Position numbers and translations under genes: made by a program. The notes beneath the pieces were generated by a model, which saw nothing but the letters and a program-made list of their open reading frames with translations, ran no database searches and was not told the DNA's origin. 64,000 nt of DNA from Candidatus Peribacteria bacterium (GTDB lineage: Bacteria; Patescibacteriota; Gracilibacteria; UBA1369; UBA12463), in NCBI GenBank assembly GCA_943354965.1, contig CALRDN010000006.1, positions 1 to 64,000 on the forward strand. The letters are read 5' to 3'. Positions within the stretch are counted from its first letter, which is position 1, and every line of letters starts with the position of its first letter. This document shows, piece after piece, positions 37,656 through 47,000 of the stretch.

Positions 37656-39260
37656 ATGAAAAAATACACTCCAATAATTGCCGCAACCGCCATCAGTGGA
37701 TTAATCATTACCGGATTATTCGCTACTGGAATTTTGCAGTACAAAGAAAATGTAGCTCCGAAAAAAACAATCACACTCGACCAGGTTACAAAAGACACCT
37801 CCTCGAAACCTGACTCCCTGACATACCTGCAACACATGCAGCAAGGAGATGACTATGCGAAAAAGAATATGACAACCCTAGCTATAAATGAATATATCGC
37901 CGCAAATCAGCAGCAAACAGAAAATGCGGAGCCCTACTTAAAAATAGGAAGACTTCTTTTAGCGGAAAAAAACTACACAAAAGCTCAAGAAATCTACCAG
38001 CAACTCCTCATGAAGGAAAAAGATAATCAGGAGGCAAATCTCTACCTGGTGAAAACGTACATCATGCTTCGGAATATAGAAAAAGCGCGCGACCTCCTGC
38101 AAACATTACCAGAGAGCCAAACAAAACTATATTACACGGGAATAATAGCAGCCTATTTCGGACAATATGATGCAGCGAAGGCAAGCCTCAATGCAGCATC
38201 AACCATAGTAGGAGGATCCCCTGACATCATCTCTAAGGCAAAAAATGTATTATCGGTATTTGATGAATATGGCACCAACCAAGGAAGCCCTGAAATCTTC
38301 CTCAAGACATTATTAGCAAAAAGTTTCAATCAAGTTGGCGAGTACACACTCACGATTCCCCTACTCTTCAATGTGGTAAAAGAAAAAAAAGACTATCGTG
38401 ATGCATGGATTCTCTTGGGCTACGCCTATCTCAATACCGACGATAACAAAAACGCCATCGACGCCCTCGAAGAAGCGAAAAAATTAGATAAAAATAAACC
38501 GGAAACACTCTTCTTCCTCGGACTGAGTTATAGCGCTAACAATCAAAAAGATCTCGCCGCTCAATACATAGCAGAGGCGATAGACAAAGGATTTGAGCCA
38601 AAAATTCAAGCACAGCAAAAACTAGCAGAAATATATATGGAGTTAAAAGATTACGAAAAAGCAGCACTCAGATACGAAGCGGTAGTAGCTCTCAACGACA
38701 CCAACATCAACTACTATGTGCGACCAATGTGGCTGTATATTGAAAAACTGAATCGACCGGAAAAAGCCCTCGCACTCGCCAAAAAAGCGATCGAAAAACA
38801 TCCGAATAGTGGAATGGCCTACAATTTAGTAGGATGGGCACAAATCAATTTGAAAGATTACGATCAGGCAAAGCAATTCCTAACAAAAGCCGTAGAACTC
38901 GACCCAAGTCTCGCTGCGGCATACCTCAATCTCGGAACCTTACACGAAAAACTCGCCAACATCGACGTCGCAAAAGAATACTATCGAACCGCATTCCGAC
39001 TGGGAGAAGGAAGCTCCATAGGCGATTCTGCCGCAGATTCATATAATCGATTAATCGCGCTTAAAAATCCTACACCAGTAATCAGCACATTAGGGCAAGC
39101 AAACGTCCTACAGCCACTCTCTACAGCACCCGCAATAACTCCAATGTCAAAACCTGCATCACTATCCCCTTCCGATTTTGTTCCAAAATTCAAACTTCCA
39201 GAAAACGAAAATACTCCTGTACTTACTCCAAAACTTCAGCCCCTAAATACTACACCTTAA
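37656..39260 (+). CDS. Membrane-anchored TPR protein
   Basis: A 534-residue protein with one N-terminal hydrophobic segment (about 7-27) that anchors it, the bulk facing outward by the positive-inside rule. From about residue 55 to 460 there are multiple tetratricopeptide repeats; clear units are AEPYLKIGRLLLAEKNYTKA, DAWILLGYAYLNTDDNKNAI and AAYLNLGTLHEKLANIDVAK. A Pro/Ser/Thr-rich tail ends the protein. TPRs are protein-docking scaffolds. The next gene is prepilin peptidase, so assembly of pili or another envelope complex is a possible setting, by proximity only. Confidence 0.85.
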   Translation: MKKYTPIIAATAISGLIITGLFATGILQYKENVAPKKTITLDQVTKDTSSKPDSLTYLQHMQQGDDYAKKNMTTLAINEYIAANQQQTENAEPYLKIGRLLLAEKNYTKAQEIYQQLLMKEKDNQEANLYLVKTYIMLRNIEKARDLLQTLPESQTKLYYTGIIAAYFGQYDAAKASLNAASTIVGGSPDIISKAKNVLSVFDEYGTNQGSPEIFLKTLLAKSFNQVGEYTLTIPLLFNVVKEKKDYRDAWILLGYAYLNTDDNKNAIDALEEAKKLDKNKPETLFFLGLSYSANNQKDLAAQYIAEAIDKGFEPKIQAQQKLAEIYMELKDYEKAALRYEAVVALNDTNINYYVRPMWLYIEKLNRPEKALALAKKAIEKHPNSGMAYNLVGWAQINLKDYDQAKQFLTKAVELDPSLAAAYLNLGTLHEKLANIDVAKEYYRTAFRLGEGSSIGDSAADSYNRLIALKNPTPVISTLGQANVLQPLSTAPAITPMSKPASLSPSDFVPKFKLPENENTPVLTPKLQPLNTTP

Positions 39261-39269
39261 ATAATTATC

Positions 39270-40085
39270 ATGGATATTTTTATAGGAGTTATATTGTTCT
39301 ACTTAGGCGCCGGACTTGGAAGTTTTCTCAGCGTCGTTATATACCGCACTCGCCATGAGATAGCGGGAATTTTCCTAGGAAGATCGCAATGCACTCATTG
39401 CAAAAAACCGCTCGTCGCCATCGATCTTTTGCCAATCATTAGCTATGTCGGACTTCAGGGAAGATGCCGCTACTGCAAAAACAAAATATCACCACTCTAC
39501 GTCTGGATTGAGATAATTTCAGGCCTCGTATGTACACTCCTTTATTTCAAATATCCGTTCCTGAATGTCGAACTATCAACCATACTTCCGATAATCAATG
39601 GACCCCTCTTTCTCGAATTCATTCGCTACGAACTAATATCTCTTTCACTCATCGCCATATTTTTCTATGACCTCCTCTATCAGGAAATACCCGATATTTT
39701 TACCTACACAGGAATCGTACTCGCACTAATCGGTAACTTGATTAGCGGAAATCCCCTGCCCCAAAACTACATTACGGGCGCTGCATTCGGAGCTATCTTC
39801 TTTGAGATACAAATTCTCGTATCGAGAGGAAAGTGGGTAGGAACAGGAGATGTAATTCTGGGACTCCTGATGGGTATCGTACTCGGCTGGGAGAAGCTCA
39901 TCGTAGCACTTTTTCTGGCATATCTCATTGGCGCCATATTCTCAATTGGCCTACTCATCGCCAAAAAAGCCTCCGCAGGATCAAAAATACCCTTTGCTCC
40001 CTTTCTGGTTACAGGTACAATCCTGAGCGTACTTTTCGGCTCACAGCTGATCGATTGGTACATAAAGATACTTTTTCAGGGCTAA
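39270..40085 (+). CDS. pilD: Prepilin peptidase (type IV leader peptidase)
   Basis: An aspartic membrane protease that removes the leader peptide of type IV pilins and pseudopilins and, in many species, N-methylates the new end. Seen: LGAGLGSFLSVVIYR, the two-CxxC cytoplasmic zinc segment (CTHCKKPL and CRYCKNKIS), and the two catalytic aspartates in FFYDLLYQEIPD and GTGDVILGLLMG. About seven or eight hydrophobic segments, 271 residues. No pilin is visible in the window, so the substrates are encoded elsewhere. It is followed by gpmI after six bases. Confidence 0.95.
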   Translation: MDIFIGVILFYLGAGLGSFLSVVIYRTRHEIAGIFLGRSQCTHCKKPLVAIDLLPIISYVGLQGRCRYCKNKISPLYVWIEIISGLVCTLLYFKYPFLNVELSTILPIINGPLFLEFIRYELISLSLIAIFFYDLLYQEIPDIFTYTGIVLALIGNLISGNPLPQNYITGAAFGAIFFEIQILVSRGKWVGTGDVILGLLMGIVLGWEKLIVALFLAYLIGAIFSIGLLIAKKASAGSKIPFAPFLVTGTILSVLFGSQLIDWYIKILFQG

Positions 40086-40091
40086 TCTCAT

Positions 40092-41693
40092 ATGGAACAA
40101 CCGAAACACAAAGCGCTACTCATTATCCTCGATGGTTTTGGTGAGGGGAAAGATTATGAAGGGAACGCTATCACTCGAGCAAAAACTCCAAACATCGATA
40201 GGCTGCGAAGTGATTACCCCTTCTCGTTATTAAAATGTCACGGCAATGCCGTTGGCCTACCGGAAAAGACTCAAGGAGGATCCGAGGTCGGCCACTTCAC
40301 GATGGGCGCCGGAAGAATCGTCTATCAGTCGCTAGAAACTATAAATCACTCAATCAAAGATAAAACTTTTTTTGAAAAGAAACCGCTTCTCGATGCTTGT
40401 GAATATGTGAAGAAAACGCCGAAAGCTGCACTCCAGCAGGAGCGTCCCTTGGGGGCACTACATCTACTCGGAATGATTTCCGACCAGGGTGTTCATGCAA
40501 CGATAGAGCATCTCTACACTCTCCTCAAATTAGCAAAAGACCAAGGCATTACCAAAACCTATATCCATGCCATTACCGACGGAAGAGACGTACCAGAGAG
40601 AAGTGCGCAAACATACATCAAAGCCCTACAAGAAAAAATCGCCGAGCTCGGCATGGGAAAGGGATCTACAACAGAAGCCGTAATTGCAACTATTTGCGGA
40701 CGTTACTTCGCCATGGATCGAGACAATAACTGGGACCGTACAGAACAGGCATACAACCTAATCGTCAGCGGAAAAGGAATACACGAAGAAGATCCAATTG
40801 AGGCCATAAAAAATGCCTATAGCCGAGGAGTAAAAACTGACTACTATATGGATCCAATTATCATCGATGAATATGCTGAGCACGCAACCATTCGAGATAA
40901 AGACGCCGTAATATTTTTCAATTTCAGAACAGACAGAACGCGACAATTAACATATAGCTTCACGCGCGAAGAGGAAATAGGTTTCACTCCTGAAAAAACA
41001 GTGAATCCATTTTTCATATGTATGGGGAACTACTCCAAAAAAGCCCCGGTAGTGTTTGGAACGCAAGTAGTGCCAAACAATCTCGGAAAAGTAATTTCTG
41101 ATAATGGCCTTCATCAGCTACGAATCGGGGAAACAGAAAAATATGCGCATGTGACCTACTTCTTTAATAATCAAATTCAAGAACCCTTCGCGAATGAAGA
41201 CCGAATTCTCATAGACTCAAAAAAAGCTCCATCATATGCACAGGTACCCGAGATGAGTGCCCATGAAATAACTGAAAGACTTATCAAAGAAATGGAATCA
41301 GGAAAATATGAAGTCATTGTTGTTAACTTTGCCAATGGCGATTTGGTGGGACATTCAGGCGATTTCACCGCCTCCGTGAAGGCGGTGGAAGTTCTCGATG
41401 AGTGTATAGGAAAAATCACAACAGCCGGACTCAAAGAAAATTATGACACACTCATTACAGGAGATCATGGCAATGTCGAATACATGATATATGACGAAGG
41501 CGCTGAAAAAGGCCAACCTTGCCCTTCCCATACGCGCAATCCCGTTCCTCTCTTTCTCATATCTAATACATACAAAACCTCAAAATTGAATAACGGCGAG
41601 CTGAAAGACGTCGCAACAACACTTCTCGCTTTGCTTGAAATTCCAAAACCCGCAGAAATGACCGGAGAAAACCTCATTACCCCACACGCATGA
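40092..41693 (+). CDS. gpmI: 2,3-bisphosphoglycerate-independent phosphoglycerate mutase
   Basis: Interconverts 3- and 2-phosphoglycerate, using two manganese ions and a phosphoserine intermediate. Seen: ALLIILDGFGEGKD, the phosphorylated serine in TQGGSEVGHFTMGAGRIVYQ, AITDGRDVPERSAQTYI, metal ligands in FANGDLVGHSGDF and ITGDHGNVEYM, and SHTRNPVP. Full length at 533. The TGA stop overlaps the ATG of manC in ATGA, so manC is probably translationally coupled to this glycolytic gene. Confidence 0.96.
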   Translation: MEQPKHKALLIILDGFGEGKDYEGNAITRAKTPNIDRLRSDYPFSLLKCHGNAVGLPEKTQGGSEVGHFTMGAGRIVYQSLETINHSIKDKTFFEKKPLLDACEYVKKTPKAALQQERPLGALHLLGMISDQGVHATIEHLYTLLKLAKDQGITKTYIHAITDGRDVPERSAQTYIKALQEKIAELGMGKGSTTEAVIATICGRYFAMDRDNNWDRTEQAYNLIVSGKGIHEEDPIEAIKNAYSRGVKTDYYMDPIIIDEYAEHATIRDKDAVIFFNFRTDRTRQLTYSFTREEEIGFTPEKTVNPFFICMGNYSKKAPVVFGTQVVPNNLGKVISDNGLHQLRIGETEKYAHVTYFFNNQIQEPFANEDRILIDSKKAPSYAQVPEMSAHEITERLIKEMESGKYEVIVVNFANGDLVGHSGDFTASVKAVEVLDECIGKITTAGLKENYDTLITGDHGNVEYMIYDEGAEKGQPCPSHTRNPVPLFLISNTYKTSKLNNGELKDVATTLLALLEIPKPAEMTGENLITPHA

Positions 41694-42775
41694 AAATCGT
41701 CATTCTCGCCGGAGGTACCGGCACGCGTCTCTGGCCGCTTTCACGACAAAAAAAACCGAAACAGCTCCAAAGCTTCGTGAGCAATGCAACATTGTTACAA
41801 GAAACGCTCAAGCGGGTAAATTTCGTCAAACCATCAGATATATATATCGCTACCAACGAAAACTTTCTCAAGGAGGTGAAGATACAAGCAAAAGCATTCC
41901 GCATTCCACAAAAAAACTTCATTATCGAACCAGCCCTCAGGGACACCGCTCCATGTATTGGGCTTGCTGCAACCTATTTGAAAAAACATGGATTTGGAGA
42001 AGAAGTGATGGCAATCATCTATGCCGACCATATGGTCCAGAACAAAAAAGAATTTGAAAAACTTCTCAAAATAGCAGAAAAAATAGCAAAAACAGAAAAC
42101 ACGCTCAACATCATCGAGGTGAAAGCAAAGTTTCCAAGCGTACATCTAGGCTATGTAAAAATAGGAAAAATCCTCAAGCAAGTAGACGGAATCGACATCT
42201 ACCAATTCGAAAAATTTACCGAAAAGCCAAATCTGGAAACAGCGAAAAAATTCCTCTCTTCCTATAAGTACCTCTGGAATACCGGATTTTATGTCTGGAA
42301 GGTAAATACAATTTTACATAAATATGCCGAATATCTTCCTGCAACCAAAGCTCGACTGGATATCATTAGCAAAACCATAGGGACGTCAAAAGAAAAGGCA
42401 ACACTCAAGACCCAATATCCTCTCTGTGAAAAAATCTCTATCGATTATGGTATTATGGAGAAGGTAGATCCAAAAGAAGTCAGGATCGTTCCCGGAGACC
42501 TGGGGTGGAGCGATATTGGAACGTGGGAGGCTATATATGACGAGCTCACTATTGAATCAAAGGATAACCTCATCAAAGCTGATCATATCGGCATAGATAC
42601 CCAAAGCAGCCTGATTTACGGAAATGGCTCAAAGCTGATTGTTACCATAGGACTCAAAGACCTCGTCATCGTAGACACCTCCGACGCACTTCTCATCTGC
42701 CAAAAAGGACGAAGTCAGGATGTGAAGAAAATAGTCGAGCAGCTTCAAAAAGAAGGAAAAAAGAGCTTATTATAA
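41690..42775 (+). CDS. manC: Mannose-1-phosphate guanylyltransferase
   Basis: Makes GDP-mannose from mannose-1-phosphate and GTP. Seen: nucleotide-binding AGGTGTRLWPLSRQKKPKQL, FIIEPALRDTAPCIGLAA, VHLGYVKIG, FTEKPNLETAKKFL, YLWNTGFYVWK and PGDLGWSDIGTWEAIYD. At 361 residues it is the single-domain form without the C-terminal cupin isomerase of type II enzymes. A separate cupin matching that missing part is encoded 0.8 kb downstream. Start overlaps gpmI stop by 4 bases. A sugar supply for a surface glycan is the likely role. Confidence 0.94.
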   Translation: MKIVILAGGTGTRLWPLSRQKKPKQLQSFVSNATLLQETLKRVNFVKPSDIYIATNENFLKEVKIQAKAFRIPQKNFIIEPALRDTAPCIGLAATYLKKHGFGEEVMAIIYADHMVQNKKEFEKLLKIAEKIAKTENTLNIIEVKAKFPSVHLGYVKIGKILKQVDGIDIYQFEKFTEKPNLETAKKFLSSYKYLWNTGFYVWKVNTILHKYAEYLPATKARLDIISKTIGTSKEKATLKTQYPLCEKISIDYGIMEKVDPKEVRIVPGDLGWSDIGTWEAIYDELTIESKDNLIKADHIGIDTQSSLIYGNGSKLIVTIGLKDLVIVDTSDALLICQKGRSQDVKKIVEQLQKEGKKSLL

Positions 42776-42793
42776 AAAACGCAAGGACAACCC

Positions 42794-42822
42794 TTGACAA
42801 GATAGGCAAAACAATAGATAAT
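42794..42822 (+). promoter_or_regulatory. Strong promoter of the Thr/Ser-rich lipoprotein
   Basis: Perfect TTGACA (42794-42799), 17-base spacer and GATAAT (42817-42822), one base from consensus. Leader about 27 bases. Confidence 0.75.
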
Positions 42823-42855
42823 TGTGCCTCCTATTTTCAATAACACAAGAATCAT

Positions 42856-43512
42856 ATGGAAAAAGCATTAAACAAAGGGACATCAGCAGAAGGAATCAGC
42901 CGCGCACCACGTTCGCTTCGTTCAACAGTCGTTGCGAGACTTCTCGCCGGCACCATGGCTCTTTCAGCAGCCGCCTTGGCAGCTTGCAGCAGCGATGAAA
43001 TCGTAAATCCTGAATTGGTAGGAGGATTCGGAGATAGCGGAGCAGATGGAATTAATTTATCAAACGATTCAACATCGACAGTAGGCGCTGCATCCGATAC
43101 AACAGCCACAACAGACGGAGGAGTGGACATAGCAGAAGACGCGACTACAGTAACAGCCGACGCATCGTCCGACACATCATCTGACGCATTAGCTAGCGAC
43201 ACTTCCAATACAGGAGCAGAAACAGCCAGCTCGACCGACGCATCAACTGGCTCAACCGCAGCCGATACGATCTCTACAACAGATACATCAACTCCAGTAG
43301 ACACCTCAAATAATGGTACCGATATTATCGCAAAAGCCGACACAACACCTAGTGGACCTAAGCAAATCTGCGAAGCGGCAAAGGCAAAGATGATCTCAGC
43401 ACTCAAGCCAGGAGCACCAGAGTGCACAGAAACAATCCCTGGCGTAGGAAAAATAGCCGGGAAGTTGGTTTGTGACGGAACAAACCTCGAAGCGAACTGT
43501 GTGATTAACTAA
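42856..43512 (+). CDS. Thr/Ser/Asp-rich lipoprotein with C-terminal cysteine domain
   Basis: A 218-residue predicted lipoprotein. An unusual 22-residue basic N-terminus precedes the hydrophobic segment; the lipobox is ALAAC with Cys44. Residues about 55-160 are a low-complexity, mucin-like run of Thr, Ser, Ala and Asp with no regular repeat. The last 50 residues form a small domain with four cysteines (QICEAAKAKM, PECTE, LVCDG, ANCVIN), likely two disulfides. It sits between manC and the PMI-like cupin under a near-consensus promoter and its own terminator, so it is probably abundant. Glycosylation of the Thr/Ser stalk is inference. No family recognised. Confidence 0.75.
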   Translation: MEKALNKGTSAEGISRAPRSLRSTVVARLLAGTMALSAAALAACSSDEIVNPELVGGFGDSGADGINLSNDSTSTVGAASDTTATTDGGVDIAEDATTVTADASSDTSSDALASDTSNTGAETASSTDASTGSTAADTISTTDTSTPVDTSNNGTDIIAKADTTPSGPKQICEAAKAKMISALKPGAPECTETIPGVGKIAGKLVCDGTNLEANCVIN

Positions 43513-43535
43513 AGCTGAAAGTAAGCTAAAAAAAC

Positions 43536-43564
43536 TTGGAGACCAATATGAAATCATGTATAGT
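43536..43564 (+). promoter_or_regulatory. Candidate promoter of the cupin gene, overlapping a terminator arm
   Basis: TTGGAG (43536-43541), 17-base spacer, TATAGT (43559-43564). The -10 overlaps the left arm of the terminator hairpin at 43562-43572. A start site near 43571 would leave that arm out of the transcript. Confidence 0.5.
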
Positions 43565-43598
43565 GCGCTAGAATTATAGTCTCTAGCGCACTTTTTTT
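43562..43598 (+). terminator. Intrinsic terminator of the lipoprotein gene
   Basis: A perfect 11-base stem (AGTGCGCTAGA with TCTAGCGCACT), nine-base loop and seven T residues (43592-43598). The next three bases are the ATG of the cupin gene. Confidence 0.88.
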
Positions 43599-44006
43599 AT
43601 GCAGGAGGTAATCATCAAGCCAAAACCATGGGGTCGTGAAGTGTGGTTTGCTCACACGCAGCACTATGCAGGGAAAATCCTAGAAGTGACAAAGGGACAC
43701 CGTCTCTCACTCCAAATCCATGATAAAAAAATGGAAACACAGTACCTCTACAAAGGAAAAGTGAAACTCTTTATCGGACAAGATCAAAACGGATTAAAAG
43801 AAGTTATCCTCAATCCTGGTGATAAAATCGACATTCCCCCGCATACTATTCATAGAATTGAGGCACTTGAAGATAGTGAAATTTTTGAAGTATCCACTCC
43901 TGAGCTTGACGATGTGATAAAACTCGCGGATGATTACGGCCGCACGGGAACTGGAAACAATGAAGCCGTAGATCAGTCCCTCCATGCACAACACCATACA
44001 ACTTAA
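43599..44006 (+). CDS. Cupin protein, mannose-6-phosphate isomerase (type II C-terminal domain) like
   Basis: A 135-residue single-domain cupin. The pattern KPWGREVWFAHTQHYAGKIL, the HRLSLQIHDKKMETQYLYKG metal-site strand, LNPGDKIDIPPHTIHRIEA and the DDYGRTG end match the isomerase domain that type II phosphomannose isomerase/GDP-mannose pyrophosphorylases carry fused behind ManC. Metal-binding His residues are present. It would interconvert fructose-6-phosphate and mannose-6-phosphate to feed the manC product upstream. The ATG directly abuts a terminator T run, and an AGGAGGT lies just inside the frame at 43603-43609, which is odd and leaves the true start slightly uncertain. Confidence 0.82.
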   Translation: MQEVIIKPKPWGREVWFAHTQHYAGKILEVTKGHRLSLQIHDKKMETQYLYKGKVKLFIGQDQNGLKEVILNPGDKIDIPPHTIHRIEALEDSEIFEVSTPELDDVIKLADDYGRTGTGNNEAVDQSLHAQHHTT

Positions 44007-44028
44007 TTCTTATTCTTTATCTTTCCGT

Positions 44029-47000
44029 ATGAAAAAAATACTTTCCTGGCAGCTCGTCGTTACGCTCGTCGTTGCCGTACTTCTTGGTTTTTTTGATCTC
44101 CCTAATACGATCCAAACAAGGATCTTTCCATGGACACCAAAAGCAATTCAAAATCAGAAGATTCCACTTGGTCTCGACCTTCAGGGAGGTTCACAGCTTG
44201 ATTACAAAATCGATCTCAGAAAAGTACCGGTTGCCGATCAGGCAGCTATCGTAAACGGTGTACAGGAAGTAATTGAGAAACGTGTAAACGGACTTGGTGT
44301 TTCGGAACCAAGCATCTACCTCTCAAAATTTGGAGATGAACAGCACATCATCGTAGAGCTCGCCGCCATCAAGGATCTTGAAGAGGCAAAAAACACCGTA
44401 GGAAAGACTATCCAGTTAGAATTCAAGGAGAAGAAAGATGCTCCGGATCCTGCAGAAAAAGAGAAACAGACACAATACGCCAAGGAAGTATTAGGAAAAG
44501 TAACAGCAGCAAACGCAAATTTTGAAATCATCGGACAAGAAGAAGAAAAATTAAATCCTGGAAAAGCCGTATACACAAAAAGCACTGATTTCTCTTTTGT
44601 ATCAGACCTTCCAGCGACCGTGAAGGATGCTGTAACAAAAATGAATCCAAATGAAATCAACAAAGATCTCGTCATGGTTAACGACGAATATGTATATGAT
44701 TCTTCCGGTCAGTTACAGAAATCTAATGGTGCCTATATATTGAAATTGGTTGAAAAAGGACAGGCCGTAAAGAATAAAAAAGAGGTAAACGTAGAGCATA
44801 TTCTCATTAGTTACAAAGACGCCGCCGACAAAAACGGAATCCAAGGAGTAACTCGTACAGAAGAAGAAGCCAAAAAACTTGCAAATGAATTGAAATCAAA
44901 AATCAAGACACAGGCAGACTTCGAGAAAATTGCTAAAGAGCAGTCCGACGACGCAGGATCAAAAGTAAACGGCGGAAAACTCGATAGTCCAGTAAACGAA
45001 TCCGCATCATACGTTCAAGAATTTAAAGATGCAGCGCTCAAACTCAACGCCGCAGGCGAAATGAGTGAACCTACAAAATCAGCATTTGGATTCCATATCA
45101 TTCGCGCCATTGATGTAAAAAATGATGCCAAAGAAGACCAGGTAAAACTTGAGAAGATCTTCATCTCACTCATGCCTGATCCGTGGAAAGAAACCGGGCT
45201 CACAGGAGAACAGTTCGCTCGAGCTGACGTCCAGGTAAATCCAATCGGAGAACCATACGTATCTATCAGCTTCAACGAAAAGGGTGCAAAACTATTCGAA
45301 GATATTACCGCTCGTAACGTACAAAAGCCAATAGCCATCTTCGTAGGAGGCACACTGATTTCCGCTCCAAACGTAAGTGAAAAAATCTCAGGAGGTACAG
45401 CGCAAATCTCGGGCTCATTCACATTCGATCAGGCCAAGACACTCGCAAGAGATCTCAATACAGGTGCTATTCCAGCTCCAATCACACTCGTAGGACAGCA
45501 CACTATCGGCTCAACGCTCGGCGCAGATGCACTTCAGAAAAGCATGAAGGCAGGTATCATCGGTCTTCTGCTTCTCGCGATTGCCATGATCCTCTATTAC
45601 CGTCTCCCTGGTTTAATTGCCGTGGTAGCACTTTCTATTTATACGATTCTCCTCCTCTTTCTCATCAAGAGCGCCCTACCAATTGCTGCCGCACTGCTTA
45701 TCTCATTGATTATATTCGGCATACTGACGTACAAAATTCTCAACAACAAAGACCCAGGATGGGAAAAACTTCTCTCCTTCCTCCTTGCGGTAGTAGTACT
45801 CATCTTCCTCACATCACTCCTCCAGTCTCCTATTACACTTACGCTCGCAGGTGTTGCTGGTGTTATTCTCTCAATCGGAATGGCTGTTGATGCCAACATC
45901 TTGATCTTTGAGCGCGTCAAGGAAGAGCTTGGAGACGGACATACACTTTCTGCGGCCATCGAAAACGGATTCGAACGTGCTTGGAGCTCTATCCGAGATT
46001 CAAACTTCTCATCACTTATTACGTGTGTCGTTCTCTTCTATTTTGGTAGCTCAATGATCCGAGGATTTGCCCTCAATCTCGCAGCAGGTATTTTGATCTC
46101 CATGTTCTCAGCCATCACACTTACTCGCACATTCCTCAGAGCAACAGCCAAGACGAAGATTGGACAGAACCTGAGCCTCTATGGCGTACGCAACCGAAAC
46201 AAGACACCATACAAAATCATCGAGAAGTCGAAATACATGTTCATCTTCTCAGGCACACTTATCGCCATAAGTCTTATTGGCACGGTTGTATTCGGTGTTA
46301 GACTTGGTCTCGACTTTACCGGAGGAACATTGATGACGGTAAAATTTGATAAGACCGTATCTGTCGAAGCAATCAAAGCCGAGTTTCCAGCTATTCAACA
46401 GCAGATCAATGGTTCATTGATGACGCCGGTAACCGCACCCGCCGCTAACGGAACTACACCGGTATCAGTACTGGATACTACGGTAGTTACTCCGGCAATA
46501 GGAGAAAAAATCGACCTCACAACCGCTCAGGTTATCTCGAAGGAAGGAAATGTATTCGAACTCAAGACGAAAAATCTCACAAACGCTCAGCACGACGTTT
46601 TCGTTAACGGATTGAAGAGTAAGTTTGGAACGATTGAAGAACTAAGTTATGTCTCCGTTGGTCCAACTATCGGCGATTCCATGAGACAGAAGGCACTCTT
46701 TGCCATCTTCCTCGCTTCATTCATGATCATCCTTTACCTCGCATTCTCCTTCCGAAAGGTTCCAAAGGAGGTAAGCTCATGGAGATTCGGTATTTGTGCC
46801 GTAGTCGCCCTCCTACATGATCTATTTATCACATTCGGTCTCTTTGTCTTCCTTGGATACTTCTTCGGAGTAGAAATTGATGCTCTCTTCATTACGGCTA
46901 TGTTGACCGTATTGGGCTTCTCCGTTCACGATACGATCGTCGTCTTTGATAGACTTCGAGAGCACCTCAACCGAGGAGAAAAAGGCACACTCGCAGAGAT

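Noticed and set aside
42852-43427. Long open frame on the minus strand opposite the Thr/Ser-rich lipoprotein
   Set aside because: It arises because the Thr/Ser/Ala/Asp codons have few stops when read backwards. The protein is low-complexity Val/Ser/Ala, and the plus-strand gene has a promoter, a lipobox and a terminator.
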